64,000 nucleotides of DNA from Mycocentrospora acerina (GCA_022701365.1 JAKUHH010000058.1:124001-188000), one strand, 5' to 3'. Numbered from the stretch's first letter, positions 1 through 12,777 are shown. Numbers and translations are program-made. Notes: generated from the letters alone by a model not told the origin.

Positions 1-112
1 NNNNNNNNNNNNNNNNNNNNNNNNNNNNNNNNNNNNNNNNNNNNNNNNNNNNNNNNNNNNNNNNNNNNNNNNNNNNNNNNNNNNNNNNNNNNNNNNNNNN
101 NNNNNNNNNNNN
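1..112. other. Assembly gap (N run)
   Basis: All bases are N. The first resolved sequence after it is a run of 15 C (113-127), so the gap probably ends in a homopolymer that the sequencing could not cross. Confidence 0.98.
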
Positions 113-904
113 CCCCCCCCCCCCCCCGACCCATGTCTTATTTGGATTTCTTGGAAGGAGAAGGAAAAAAAAGGAGGCAGTTATTTAAATAATGTGTGGT
201 ATTTGATCGTGCCATGTTATATGTTAATTGCAAAATATGTGATTTTTTTTGGATTGATGTTGTACGGTTTCGATTGTAACTTTTTTTTTAAGGTCTTCGA
301 GTGTGCTACCTACCTACTTTGCATTTGGGAGATTTCTTTATTTTTGAATTTCATTCTATCGCTTCTGCTATAAGTCCTGCATTTTGACTGCAGGGTGGAA
401 GAAGGACAAGATGCTCGCTCACTCACTCACTTACGGTAACTTATGTTTGGAAACCAGGGCAGCGGAAACACGTCGGTGAGAAGGGAAAAAAAGGTCGTGC
501 AATTCGCTACCATGTACAATAGCTGATACGTGTGTTTTCAACAGAGCAGAGTAAACATGGCATTCACTACAAAAATCCTAGGCTAGATCGCTCTGAGGAG
601 CAGAGGAGGGAGGGAGGACATAACTCCCACTCCCCGCTGAGATGAGAGGATACCCCAAGCCAGACCAAACCAAACCAGACCAAAACAAAACAAAACAATA
701 CAGCAAAACGCTCGCAAAAAAAAAAGGCTCAAAGCAGGTATAAACAAAATATTATACCAAAGATGTTAACCGACTAACCTAAATCCCTATAGAACATCTA
801 AACGAACGATTGAAATAATAAACGCGCCCCATCTACCTTTTTACACATAAACTCCACGAGACAAGACGCCTTTGAATCCATCTCTAGAGTATGCGCACAT
901 ATGA
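113..904. other. Intergenic, downstream of the TRK gene
   Basis: No coding potential seen. The stretch is AT-rich, starts with a 15-C run, and has a low-complexity ACCAAA/ACAAAA tract around 661-700. The part nearest 904 is presumably the 3' untranslated region of the minus-strand TRK gene. Confidence 0.6.
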
Positions 905-3674
905 TTACGCCTTCTTTTCTCTCGGCGGCGCACTCGGCCCTGCACTGAACGCGCCACTAAAGATCCTCTGTAGCGTCCTGGGCTTGATACTCAGACTACT
1001 CTTTCGACTTAATCCCGTACCCGTCCTCATTAGGCCCTCCTCGCCTGGATTTGTAGTCCCCACTGCGCTGCTATTCCTCCTCGCGCGTCTGGTCGCGTCT
1101 TCGTTTTCCTTTTGGTGGAGGGACTCGCTGGGGAGAAGAATGGCACGGTCAAGGGCGTATGGCAGGCCACGGTGTCTGCCACGGATCTGCATGGCAATGA
1201 TGATGAGTTTGGAGAGGATACGGAACTGGCCTGAGAAGGAGGTGTTGACACCGGGGTAGCCGAGAGAGAGACCGACTGTGCCGTACGCGGAGACAATTTC
1301 AAAGAGCACCGAGAAGAGTGAAAAGGCAATGTCGGCATTATTTTCGAGGCGGTCGCCTTCGATGATGGCGATGAGGAAAAAGCCGAGAAAGACGAACCAA
1401 AGATCAAAGGATAGTTGGCGACGGAGATGGTAGGACAGAAAGCTTGATTCTTCGTCTGTGTCGTCGCTGTCGGCGAAAATGCCAAGGGATTTTTCTTCGT
1501 ACACATTCGTCCGTCGCATGCTCATGGCAATGGGGAAGATAGAAATGTACATCATAATGAGGTAGCTAACCTGGATCGCGGGGTGCAAGTCGGCAATGTT
1601 GACGACGGCGAATCCAGCTGTACGGGTAGCGGCAGCTTGGAAGAGACCGCAGAGAAAGCGGAAGCCAGGTGGCAAGGACGTGACAGTTGGGTCGTTGAGC
1701 TGAGCATGTTAGCAACGAGTACAAGATGTTTGAAGAAAAGGACGACGTACATCAAGAATGATGAAGAAGATCAAGTCGATACCGTTGAGACCAATCAGCA
1801 CCCAAAACAGCCACCAGTTGGCTTTGCTAGGAAAGAGCAGCGTGAAGCATCGACGAGGATGGTCGAGAAGGAAGCGCAGCTCCTCCCACGTTCCGCTCTT
1901 CCTGGGTACAATCTTGGAGCAGAGCCAAATGACAAACCGCAGCATACACGGGAACCCCGTGTTCCCGATGATGATGAGGAACGTGCCGAGCACCAAGGGG
2001 AAAACAGCAAACTGGAACGAAATCATCGAGTCCGGATTGAGCGTGAAGCCCAGATCGTTGAACATGGAAGCCGGGGTAAAGAATCCCCACCAAACAGGGT
2101 TGACGCCATCTTCCCTTATCACGTTCGAGTAATACGCATCCCGGACTATCCAGGGCGTCAGACATACCATGCCCAGAAGGTGGAAGCCAACAAAGTAGCA
2201 GACGAGGATGATGGCGAGTAGCTTCAGTGCACGATACTCGATTCCACCCAGTTCCTCTCTCTGGTCTTCAGTCAAGTCGACAAAGTTGGAATTACGCGCA
2301 AGCGTCGGCGTCCAGCTGAGATAAGGCATGGGGTCCGTCTCTTCTTCTTTCGACCTAGAGAGGAAGCTGGTCAGAGTCCTGGACCTCGACCTGTTGCGAA
2401 GTTGCGGCGCGCCGCCAGTCAGCGTGTCACCGTCTGTTCGCGTGCGATTGTACACCGAAGGACCATTATTCTGTCCCCGACCGCGAGGCCTATCCGGTAC
2501 ATCGATGGTGATGTGGTTCTTGAAATTTGGATTGTCTTCTGAACTATCATCTCCACTTGAAGCCGACTTTGCTCGTGGATGGATGGGTTCAGATTCGTAC
2601 GAAGACTTGGAGTGCACCTTGTGAAGATCCTGCTCGCCTTCACGAATTTCCTCTGGCACCTCTCCTCGGTCAAAGTCCCGCGGGCCAGGGATGCGCAGGT
2701 GAGTCTTCTCCTTTGGGTTTCTCTGCTTCTCCACCAGAGCAATGCTCCTGTCCTTGTCTGCACGGGGGAGGCGACTCGAGGGCGAATCAATTGATGCTTC
2801 GTCTAGGGCGCGCTGCGCAGGCGTTTCGAGCTTATCCGCCCACACGAGATTCGACTGTGTCTGGACGGGTGTCATGGGCCGTTCCAAGGGGGACAGCGGA
2901 TCTATCTCGCGACTCAGCGGCCTGCGGTTCTCAGTGTTCTTCGCCGCGTCCTCCTCAAACACATTTCTGCTCTTAAATCTCGTGTCCTCTGCTTGTTCCT
3001 TTGACTCGCGATGTACATCCCACATCGAGGGGTCTCCAAGGCCTCTTTCCTGCTGTCCCACGTCTTGATCGAGTGCGCCTTTCGCGTCACCCTTTCTTTG
3101 CGACATGGTGCGGCCGTGTCGCAGACTCCGCATCTGAGCGACGTTCTGGAAGCGCTTCTCGAACCAGTAGAGGCGCACAAAGACGACAAAAGTGTTGATA
3201 AAGATGGGCGTGCACAAGCAAGTGATGAGCATAATGGCAACCTGGCAGCACAGTTAGGCGCGTTTCCATGGTGTCCCCGAGCCATCCATTCATCCTCACC
3301 TGCTGGTATAATTTCATCGTATTTATATCAATACTAAACACACCGTCAGCAATTGGGCCTCTCCCATCTTGGACACCCAGCCGTACGTGTTTAGTCCACT
3401 CTGCGTCGCCGAGCCGCTGGCAAAAAACAACGCGTCAATGTAGGGCATCTCGCCAGAGCCATAGATGATAATGGAGCCAATAATCGTCATTACAACCAGA
3501 TACAAGTCTGTTCCCTCAATTAGCCGCCACCCAGGACCACACATGACACGCACACCAAGCGGACAGCAACATACAATGCAGCGTGATGAAGTTGAAACTG
3601 GGCTTCAATGCCGACACATTCTTTGGCAGTCGCTCCCCGAGCCACTTGCCGGCAACCAGCCATGGGCCAAACAT
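905..3674 (-). CDS. TRK1: TRK-type high-affinity potassium transporter
   Basis: Plasma-membrane K+ uptake protein of the fungal TRK/HKT family. Exons on the minus strand are 3674-3575, 3507-3387, 3333-3300, 3241-1751 and 1699-905 (846 aa), with introns of 51-67 bp. The splices restore family-typical text such as FNFITLHY, SGLNTIDINTMKLYQQ and TPIFINTFVVFVRLYW. All four selectivity-filter loops are visible: TQSGLNT, FNDLGFTLN, TRTAGFAVVN and AYGTVGLSLG. Between the first and second loops lies a long charged, Ser-rich cytoplasmic segment, as usual in fungal TRKs; the C-terminal tail is basic and Ser-rich. The start at 3674 is the ATG closest to the first membrane segment and fits the short N-terminus of the family, but an upstream start with another intron cannot be excluded. 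TRK1 and TRK2 paralogues cannot be told apart from this sequence. Confidence 0.93.
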
Positions 3675-4781
3675 GATCGCGACCGAACCGCGCCTCGAGA
3701 CACAACGGCAGCAAAGTCAACGGGCGGGCTGGCAGTCGAGACGGGAAAAGCAAGTAAGCGTGTAAGTGGAGTAGGGAGGCAGCCGGTAGTCCAGAACGGA
3801 GCTGAGTCGTCTTCAGCTTGGCCAAGATGCTATGACGGACCGAACCGAGTAGCGCTGCGCGTTGTAACGGCTAGTGTGGGCATGGCGACAGGGAGGGAAA
3901 AGGGCAGGAGCAAGGAGCAAGTAGCAAGGAAGGACGGCGACGGAGAAGAAGAAGACGAAGAAGGGAATAAAGCGGAAACCAAGTGGGGATGGCGTTAGTT
4001 CAGGCAAAGGGGGGGAGGGGAAGAGATGGAAGCGCTACCAACCGGATAGCTGGGATGGGTTGTGCAGCAGTCGAGAGATACCTACCTACTGCCGATGGCA
4101 TGGTTGCAACCCTACACATACACACTATCTACCAACTAGATAGAGATGGGTACAACGCCTGCGTCTGTGTCGATGACGCCAAGCGCGATTTTGTTCGAGG
4201 CCTCGGAGACTTGCCACCAATCCCGGTTCGCTGCCAACGCGTTTGCGAGCGCAGCTAAGCATTCATAACCCTGAAACCAGAAACCCACTCAAAACGCGCG
4301 AGCACACGCCTCTTTTCTCGTCTCCTAGCACGCGGCTTCATTTCCCTTATCTGGTACATGCTGCGCCACCCATGGCCCGAGCTGGACGGCCCTGCATGGC
4401 CACATATGTGCTGTGAATTGCGTCTTGGACAATGTACAACTATGCACAAGAGTCAATCGGTGTCGTTGCGCTCCTTCATTCATTCAGCTGACGGCCATGT
4501 GAGAATGGCCAGCCACACACTACGCCTCTCGGCGCTTGGCCGTCGTCCGTCACCAGCACAGCATTCTTGATTCCCAACTCAAACACGTACATTTGACAAA
4601 AAGCTACAATTACATCGCACAGACGTGACTTGACGCGCCCCAGTCCTTATGCAGTACACAATGCGCAAAAAACACTCACGCCAGACAACAGCAAAACAAA
4701 CAGTCCATTCATGCAATTTCACAACAGCCTCCCTCTTCTCCTTCGTGCATGACCTTCTTCTTCATCATCATCCTGCATCCC
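3675..4781. other. Intergenic region, probable TRK promoter
   Basis: It lies between the start of the TRK gene and the stop of glycogen synthase, both on the minus strand. Only short open frames with no recognisable family are present. A purine-rich GAAGA tract lies around 3940-3965. Confidence 0.5.
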
Positions 4782-7109
4782 TCAATCGGCACCGTTGATT
4801 GCTGTCGGGGTGTTGGCGCCCGAGTTCGGTTTGCTCTTCGTCTTGAGCGTGAGCGGGAATGAAAAGTCATCAGGCTCCTCCTCCTCTCTGCACAATTTGT
4901 TAGCAGTCTGCTTGAGACATGTCATGGTGATTCAACTTACGGCAGCTTCCACGCAATGTAATCCTCGGTGCTAAGGCCCTCGCGGCCCTCCTGCAGCGAT
5001 GCAAAGTCACCAGGCGTCATCATGCCCGATCGGTCTCGTGGCGACCCAGGCTCAGACAGCGGTCGCGAGATCTTGTGCTCCTGGGAACCAAAGAAGTCGG
5101 GCTCCTCGTCGTCGTCGTACGAACCAGGGTACGCCCTTCTGAGAGCCAGCTGGCGGGCCTTGACGTACTCCAAGCCCATGCGCTTCCAGTCGAGCAGGTC
5201 ACTCAGACGCTCAGTACGGTTACGCTGGTTGATACGCTGACGCCTACTCTTCTTGGTGAAGTCAAACATGTAGTCCACGAGCTGGTTGACCGAGTCATCC
5301 ACGCCCTTTGTTCTCCGGTCGACAATGTAGATACCGTAGTCGGCAGCATTGTCAATCAACTCCTCCATGTAGCAACCGAAACCAGACAAGTTGGTGGTAA
5401 TGCTGGGCACTCCCATCACGGTACACTCAGCTGGAGTGTAGCCCCAAGGCTCGTAGTACGAAGAGAACACACCGAGATGGGTTCCGCGAACAAAGTCGTC
5501 GTAGTCAAGGGGAAGAACTGGGTTGGCAGAGTTCAAGAACTCGGGGTGGAACACGACCTTGACGCGGTCAGAGGGGTGGTTGAAGAGCTGGCAGCGGCGA
5601 AGCTGGTTCAGCACTGGGTCCTCGGCGTCGTTGGCCATGTTGTGGGTGACAATCGGCGGCAGGTTATGTCTCTTCATAGCAAATAATCGGCGACGGAGCA
5701 GGATCTTGTCCTGGGGCGAAAGCAGGTCCTTGTCCTCGGGCAGCTCCTGACCTTCTGTCCAGTTCAACGAGCGCTCAAACAGCTTCTTAGCAATGTTCTC
5801 CGAGATGTTGTTGATCGTGTCATGGAGCGACTTAATGACGGCCTGTCCCTTGAGCGAGTCGACTGACAAGGACGTCGTTTGCGCAGGCAGAATAATGAAA
5901 GCGACAACCGTCATGTTTGAGTTCTCGCTCTTCATCTTGTGGTTCAATCGTGCCAACGACTCGATGAACATATCCACACCCTTGTTCCTGTATTCGTATC
6001 GACCAGCCGTGAAGAAGTACAGCGTGTTCTCAGGATCGAAATCGTTGTGGCCAAAGAAGTGTCCTCGAACAAAGTCATTGATCTTGACCTTGGACTGCTG
6101 GTGCAAGTTCTGGAACTCGTGAGTGGCAGAGAACTTCTTGACGTTCAAACCGTTGGGCAAGACGCCGTCTGGCTTTCGCTTCAGGAGATGCTCGCTCTCA
6201 TACGCTGTGATGTGGGAAACAGTCGTGAAGACATCGGCAGCGTGCGTGGCAGCACGCTCGATGCAGTAGCGGTGGTAAATACCGCGCTTTCCGGCTTCAG
6301 CATCCACATCAAAGTACTGGAGGTTGTTGTAGAAATCGACCGAGCCGGCGCAGAGGTAGCGGCCAAGAAGGGTTGCGTGCGTCGTAAAGATGGTCGTCAC
6401 ATCAATGCGACGCTTCTTGCAGAGCGGTACCGCAACACCTGCCAGCCACTCGTGGAACTGGACAATGACAGCTCGCTTCTTCTCGTGAAAGACAAACTGG
6501 GCAACAGTTAGCAGAGTCGGGCAAATGTCACAATCGCTGCAGTCGTACCTCTCCCAAGAACCACGCGATAAGATAACCAAAAACAATGGCCTCGTTGGTC
6601 TCCGAGTCGCCAGGCGGCGAGGGAATTGCGGCCGTGGACCACAGATCGGCCTTCCACTCGTCAAGCCACCTGTAGCCTGTGCCGGTATCGAAGAGCAGAA
6701 CGCGCGGCGCGCCGTCAATCAGCCATCGTCCGTACAGCGTCTTAACGCCGCGGTCGTTCATGTTCTTGATCGTGGCTACGAGCGCGGGGTCCTTGGGCTC
6801 CAATTCCTCGACCTCGACTTGCGCCTGAGACATGTGATTAGCTCTTTGCATTCCTCATTTGCTACTCAATTGCACATACCGAATTCCTGTTCCAGGGGCC
6901 GAGGAGCGTGTATGATGCGCCATATTCGGCCGTGGTCACCTGAGCCTTTGACTTGAGGACAGAGTAGATACCACCGACTGCGGGGGAGAAGCATCAGTAA
7001 GCAGCTGGCACGAATACCTGGGAAGGGAACAGAAAAACATACCTCTGTTTGCAACCTCAGTCGCGACCTCAAAGAGCAGGTGGTTCGTGACGTCCCGTGC
7101 CTCTGCCAT
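4782..7109 (-). CDS. GSY1: Glycogen [starch] synthase (GT3)
   Basis: Transfers glucose from UDP-glucose to growing glycogen in the cytosol. Minus-strand exons are 7109-7043, 6977-6880, 6824-6549, 6496-4941 and 4887-4782, giving 700 aa, the usual fungal length. The N-terminus (MAEARDVTNHLLFEVATEVA, then GGIYSVLKSKA) matches the family's UDP-glucose-binding start. The catalytic EPWGYTPAE motif is present, as is the arginine cluster (about residues 565-577, RRQRINQRNR) that binds glucose-6-phosphate in the yeast enzyme. The C-terminal tail has RPLSEPGSPR (Ser628, Ser632) and MMTPGDF (Thr641), matching the inhibitory phosphorylation sites of yeast Gsy2, so hormone-like control by phosphorylation and glucose-6-phosphate is expected. 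The last exon adds an acidic EEEEPDD segment. Its donor overlaps an in-frame TAA, so intron retention would give a protein about 35 residues shorter. Confidence 0.97.
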
Positions 7110-8770
7110 TGTGTATGTGGGTGTGTATGTATGTGAGAGAAAGAAGACCTATCCCCGGCTGGCGACGTTGTTTTGAGGGGAAAGAGCTGAAGCAGGAATC
7201 GGAGAGCTCTGAGCTTCGGGGAAGGGAAGCTACTGCGGGCGACCCACACTAGACCAGCGCGTGTATTACTCTAGTTGGGAGGGGGGGGGGGTACAGGGTC
7301 AGGCGGTACTCAACCAAAGCCACGAAAAAGAGAGGCAATTGAATTTTTCTGTAGGGACTCGATACCAATCCTTGTCGAGTATAGAGCAAGAGAAGAGGAA
7401 AGCAAACAGACCAGGCCAACGGAAGAGTAGGCCTTTGTGCCGCAAACCCGCCCGTGCTGGGATCAAAAGCGCAGAGAGAGGTTGGTCAAAAGGTCAGAGC
7501 TCGATAGTCGCACATGACGTAGCGTCATCCCATTGCACATTAGGCCGCACGCTTAATCGACCTTTTTTTGCTCCCCCCCCCCAGCGCGGCAGGCAAAACA
7601 CATCTCCGTTTACAGCAGGACACCAAGCCGATCGAGGCAAGCAAGCAAGCAACATGTCGCCGAGATGGTGTAGCCAAGAACAAGGTTGTGGGATGCGGCT
7701 CAACAGCTCAACAATCCGTTTGTGGAGATGAAAACGGGGCTGTTGGACCGACCTCGATCCTTTTTTCCTTTTCACTCAACACAAACCGTTTTGCAGATTC
7801 GAAAAAAAATTTCCTTTCCACGGTGCATTGAAGCGCAAGCGGAATTCTCGCCGTGGAATCCTATCCGAGTGGGAATGCATGGCCTCCTGCATGTTCTGTC
7901 TGCAACCTGGCGTCATGCCGGCAAGTTTGCGGGGTTGACAGCTCCTCCGCAAGGAATGGAGTGGGGTTGAGCCTGCAGCTGATGGTGGAGGTGGAGGCGG
8001 AGAAGACACGTGAAGCTAGCATGAAGGTTTTCGGGAGAATAAACGGGCAGACAGGAAAGGAAGTTTGGTTTGGGTAACGGGCATGCGCGTGGCTCGTCCG
8101 CCACCTCTTAACTCGACAGATGCAGCATTGTAGTAGCTGTGTTGGTAGATGTAAGTCGTCGCGTCGTTGAATACTCGGCGGGGCTTGTGCTTCAAGCCGA
8201 GTCAACAACAGAGGGACAAACAAGTATTTTCTCAGCTCGTAACTGTGTTTTCGAAAACCAGACAACTATACGAGCGTAGACTAGGTGCTCAGGAACCTAA
8301 CCCCCACGACCCAAACCCGACCTAGGCGATCGCGAACCGGATTCCAGTCAACCCGCTCAGCCCATCCGTGCATGTTCTTTTTCCCCAACGGTTATATCGA
8401 CTCCACGTATACCCCACGCAAAACAACAGACTACAACAAATCACAACATCGCCCACAGCACATCGCACACGGCTCTGGCACAGATGTACAAGCGTCTAGG
8501 CTTTAAAATTAGACCTTCACTCGCGCAATCACAACATTGCATTTCCCCACGCACCCCTATAGCGAGCATATCCGCAAAATACGAAGAATGACAAAAGAAA
8601 AAAAATCCCAAAAATTTCAGCGCGTCTCGGAATGAAAGTCCCACCCCCAAGGATATCAAACGCCATAAAATGCTGACCACCTCCCCCGTACCCCGTCTAC
8701 TTATCCGTGTGCCATCCACTCGGCGCTTCACAAGCCCTCTCGTTACATGACCTCCAGCTTCAACGTGCAT
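7110..8770. other. Intergenic, glycogen synthase promoter side
   Basis: It separates glycogen synthase from the next minus-strand gene's 3' end. No gene recognised. It holds a G10 run near 7280 and a C10 run near 7573. An AGGGG pentamer at 7176-7180 matches the yeast stress-response element known from glycogen genes, but five bases are weak evidence. Confidence 0.4.
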
Positions 8771-11700
8771 CTACTTACCGGACCGGTCAATAATCGGGCC
8801 CCCACTCTCCGGCAGAGTGGATAGCAAGCTCCCGCTCGCAAATTGATTCGAATCACTCAAGTCGAGCATCGGGCCCCTTGCCTTCGATCCATCCATGACA
8901 CCCCTTCCCACCGGCGCACCACCGTTTGTGGTCGGGAAATTGGTCTGAGACAGTAGACTGCCACCAACGAATGCTGCTCTATCATCTTCGGGAACAGCAG
9001 AATGGTTGTTGTGTGCATGTGCAGCAAGCGGTTCGCCGCGAACTTTGAGTGTGCGCGTCTGCTCGTGCAGACCGCCGCCGATGGCACCGTGAGGGCGCGT
9101 CGTCGTCGGACGCCCAGCCCATGGATCACTGGCCGCGGGGACTTTAATAGCTTCATCAGGGAGAGTAAAAGTTGCGTGGTCGACTAATGGGCCTGAACCA
9201 ATTGTGCCTGTGTAGCCCTTGCCCTTGCCTTCCTTGGAAAACTGCGGCGGCGCACGGTAAGCAGATGGGACCTTGATGGCCTCCTCGGGGAGAGTAAAGG
9301 TTGCATGTTCGACTAGAGGACCAGAGCCGGTCGCGCCAGTATAGCCTTTGCCTTTGTTCTCTTTGGAGAACTGTGGAGGGGGACGGTAGCTTGGTGTCAA
9401 GTCGATCAATGGCTCTGGCATCCCAGGTAGACGTTTTGAGCCGTGCCGTTGAAGGTCGCTGGATGTTCGGTTGTGATTACTTCGGACTGAAGACTTTCGA
9501 GTGATACCAGAATCGTTTGGCAAAGCCAGATTGAAGCGGTCCATGTTGCTACTGATTAGCGACGGTCCCTCTGTAAACGCTCCGCTCAGCTTCTGTTCAC
9601 GGTCCTGAGCCACTCGCTGGCGTTGCGTGTAGGTTCGACCAAGCAAGCCCCCGGCAGCAAACGTCTCATCCTCCTCATGTTTAGTAATACTGTGTGTGAG
9701 TGAGTTCTGGCGACTGCTGTTCTGCGTGGTGATGCCTTGGCCTGTGCTGATTTGATTCCGAGCTTCGGCAACAAGACCACCCTTGAAAGCCGGAGGTGGT
9801 TGCTTCACTCGCACAGACTTCTTTCGTGCATGCATGACTTTAGCGTCGAACCGGGAGAGTGGTGCATCCTCGGGAAATTCACCCGGCTTATGCACCTCAA
9901 TCTTGTCCAATGTCTTGTTGAACGAGTCTAAGTCCATAAGCGAGCTGTACGTACCCAACTCGTAGTGCGAGCCAACGGATTCTCCTCGGTTATGTGAGGT
10001 TGTAGTCTGTGACCGTTCGGCGTTTCTAGACACAGCTCGATGTGCTACGCTCTTCTTTGCATTGCCTTCACCCTTCTCATGTTTCAAGTGCCAGCTTCTC
10101 CAGCCTTGCAAAGACTTGTAGAATGTCGTCGCTATGCTCCTGTCATTGGTGCAGAAAAAATGCACATACTGCGACTCTTCCGCAAAAATATTCGACTTTT
10201 GCATGCTCTTCACCGCGTAGCAGATTTTCTTTGGCGGTTTGATTTTTGCCAGTTTTTGCGACGGAACTGTGTAAATGTCGTAGTCGGTGAGCGTGCATAT
10301 TTTCTCAAAATCCTTTGTCTTTTCATTCTTTGCCATGACAAGTTGACCGTCTGGACGCAAAGTCAAGTAGCGTTTAGACCATTTACCAGGTTTTGAAGAG
10401 TACTGAATTAAACACGACATGCCCTCTGGTCTGGCATCTGGGACCTTGTAGGCAAGTAAATCATCCTGGTCGACCCCGTCAAGGGCCGAGTCGACGATGG
10501 TAAGTTCATTCTGATTGTCAGAATCCCAGGAGTTCATGACCTCGCGCACATACTCAAAGTTGCGTAGGGGTCGACTGATGCAAACTTTGGCAGACAGCTC
10601 GGTGATGACTGCGGTTCGCACGTCGATTGACACTGTCAATACAGTAGCTGCCGACTTGATAAGGTCAAGGGGAGTAGTTGTTGGGGTAACAGGGAGAAGT
10701 ATGCGCTTGTTGTCGCAAACAACCGTCACGAACTACCATGTCCATTAGCGCTCGACTTTTATGCAGGGTCACATACATACCCTGTCGCCGGCATTAACAG
10801 CCGATACTGGAGCATCGATGCCGAGCAGAGCACCACCTCCACCATGCTTGATGGTCTCGCTTGTCTCCCGCGATCTCAAAGAGGGCCTAGGCTCCTCTGT
10901 GGGCATACTGCCTTCTTTCTTACGCTTGAACAGCGCAAAGCCTGCGTCGTGACGCGGCGGCGATACTGGGGGAGAGTGCGCGTACGCCTTGCGAGCATTT
11001 TCTTCGCTCCTCACCTTGCGATCAGCTTCCTGGAGCAGTGTTTCGCGCGCCTCTGGCTCTTTCTGGTGAACGTGTCTCTGTGACTTGGCCTTGTGCAACC
11101 GTTTTCCTCGCTCCTTTTCTGCCTTTTGCTCCTCCTCCTGACGTCGCAATGCCTCGGCCTCTTGTGTCTCACGTCGAGCCTTGAGATGCGCCGCTTCTTC
11201 CTCTTCTCTGCGTACCTGTTCGATTCGGTTGATTTCCGCTTGCTTGGCTTCCTTCTTGGCAAGCGCTTCAGCCTCATACTTCTCCCTGAGCAGTCGCTGC
11301 CGCTCACGCTCTTTCTGCATCAACAATCTCGCGCTCTCCTCGCCTCGCTGTGACTGCGACTGCTGGCGAACATCGTTTGGAACAGGGTGTGAGGCATTGT
11401 TTGAGGCAGGCAGTGGGTGGTGGGGCGAGCTGAGTGCACGATTGCGCGAAGACGGAGAGGACGGTGCATGAGGCAAAGGCGGTGGTGGTGGTGCTTGGAG
11501 GGTGCTGGAGGGCAGAGGGGGCGGCGCGTTGGATGTGGTCGCGTGCGCTGTAGCGGGACGGCGATGGTAACGGCTCATGCTCCTGCTGAGCGACGACACC
11601 TCCTTCTGCGCCGCCGCCTGCGCGTCGGGCACTGCAGGCATCGGCGGTACTGGCGGGGGAGGGGTCTGGTGCTGCTGCAAAGGCGCCGGCAATGGTGTCT

Positions 11701-11794
11701 GGTCTTCCTGCGCCCGTCGCACACTCCTATAGCGAGACAGGCGGTTCATCTTCTTGGTTGCGGTGTCGCTCGACGATATTGTTTCGGCGACCAT
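8771..11794 (-). CDS. Coiled-coil, Ras-association and PH domain scaffold protein
   Basis: Minus-strand exons 11794-10781 and 10732-8771 encode about 991 aa. In order: a proline-rich N-terminus (PPPPVPP, PPPPPLP), a long charged coiled coil (about residues 150-290), a Ras-association-like domain (about 338-425, starting FVTVVCDNKRILLPV), a PH domain (about 442-552, with GKWSKRYLTLRPDGQLV and a terminal Trp), then a disordered tail. The tail has a near-perfect tandem duplication of 43 residues (787-829 and 830-872). The tandem RA-PH block after a coiled coil is the layout of animal lamellipodin/RIAM/MIG-10 proteins, which link Ras-like GTPases and phosphoinositides to actin; a similar role in polarised growth is inferred, not shown. 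The end is uncertain: the last codons GGT AAG TAG form a strong splice donor, so a further exon may exist. Confidence 0.82.
9138..9395 (-). repeat. Two tandem 129-bp coding repeats
   Basis: Two adjacent 129-bp units inside the RA/PH gene each encode 43 residues, from YR[PA]PPQFSKE to EAIKVP[SA]A. They differ at few amino acids but at many third positions, so the duplication looks old and protein-constrained. Confidence 0.85.
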
Positions 11795-12777
11795 GCTGTG
11801 TGGGAGCGTGCAAATGGTGCAATTGCGCTGCGTTGCGCTGCGTGCCTGTGCCCTTGTCTATGCTCGTGCTCGTGCTTGAGTCTGAGCCTGAGCCTGTGCT
11901 TGTGCCGGTACCTGCGTCGAGTTGATGCAAGGGACGAGAGCGACAGCCCATGGGCGGTGGAAAAAGGCAGGTGCAGGCGGATAAATCGGCCTCGCGGCCA
12001 TCAAATGAAGTACCTCACGGCCATGCACAACTAACTGCCAATAGGCGGGGTGGAGGATTCGCTCAGGGGTTCTGTGGTAAGCGCGGCGTATGCGGGCCCT
12101 ATAAATAAATCCTGACACAAGCTGGACCATTCGTTCCACAAGTCTTCCATTGGCTCTGTACACCGCTTACCTGGGCCTTTGGTGGTACAGTGTCGCTTAC
12201 CCCCAACTGCCTCATTTGCCAATCCAACCGGGACACCAGGGATCGATGGCTGCCAAACCCCCGCATTGTCGCACATGTCATTACCGCGTCGTCATCGCTT
12301 ATGCCTAGCCGTCTGCCTCCAACATCACATGCACTTGCAATTGACTGGCCGTATGAAGAGGTCCATGAATTTTTTCCATAACAACAAAAATTCTCTCTGG
12401 TAGAGATACACACAGGTTCCAGCCTTGCTCTTGCGTCCATCCACACACACGTCATCGCCCAGCCATGCAAACTAATGTCAACATATCAAAGAAAAGATCC
12501 CACCGCCCCCTTACTTCAATCATACATGGAAATGGGCACGTGAAAAGGGGTATTCAGAACCGAACAACAAAGGACAAAGGGGATACAAAAAAAACACCCT
12601 ACAAAAGGGGCGCATTGCCTGGGGAGGCTTAGCGTTCAAGGGCTCAAAAACGCCCACCAAGGGAACCACTAAAGAGGAAGAAAAAGAAGAAGAGGACGAA
12701 GAAGAAGAAGCGAAGAGAAGAGTTGCAAATGACGCTCCAAGGAAAAAGGCTGGGTATAGTGGAACGTGACTGTCGTC
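11795..12777. other. Intergenic, promoter of RA/PH gene
   Basis: No gene recognised. Imperfect GCTGCGTT and GAGCCTGTGCTTGTG repeats occupy about 11825-11925. A GAAGAA-rich purine tract lies at about 12671-12720, just downstream of the F-box gene's stop. Confidence 0.5.
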
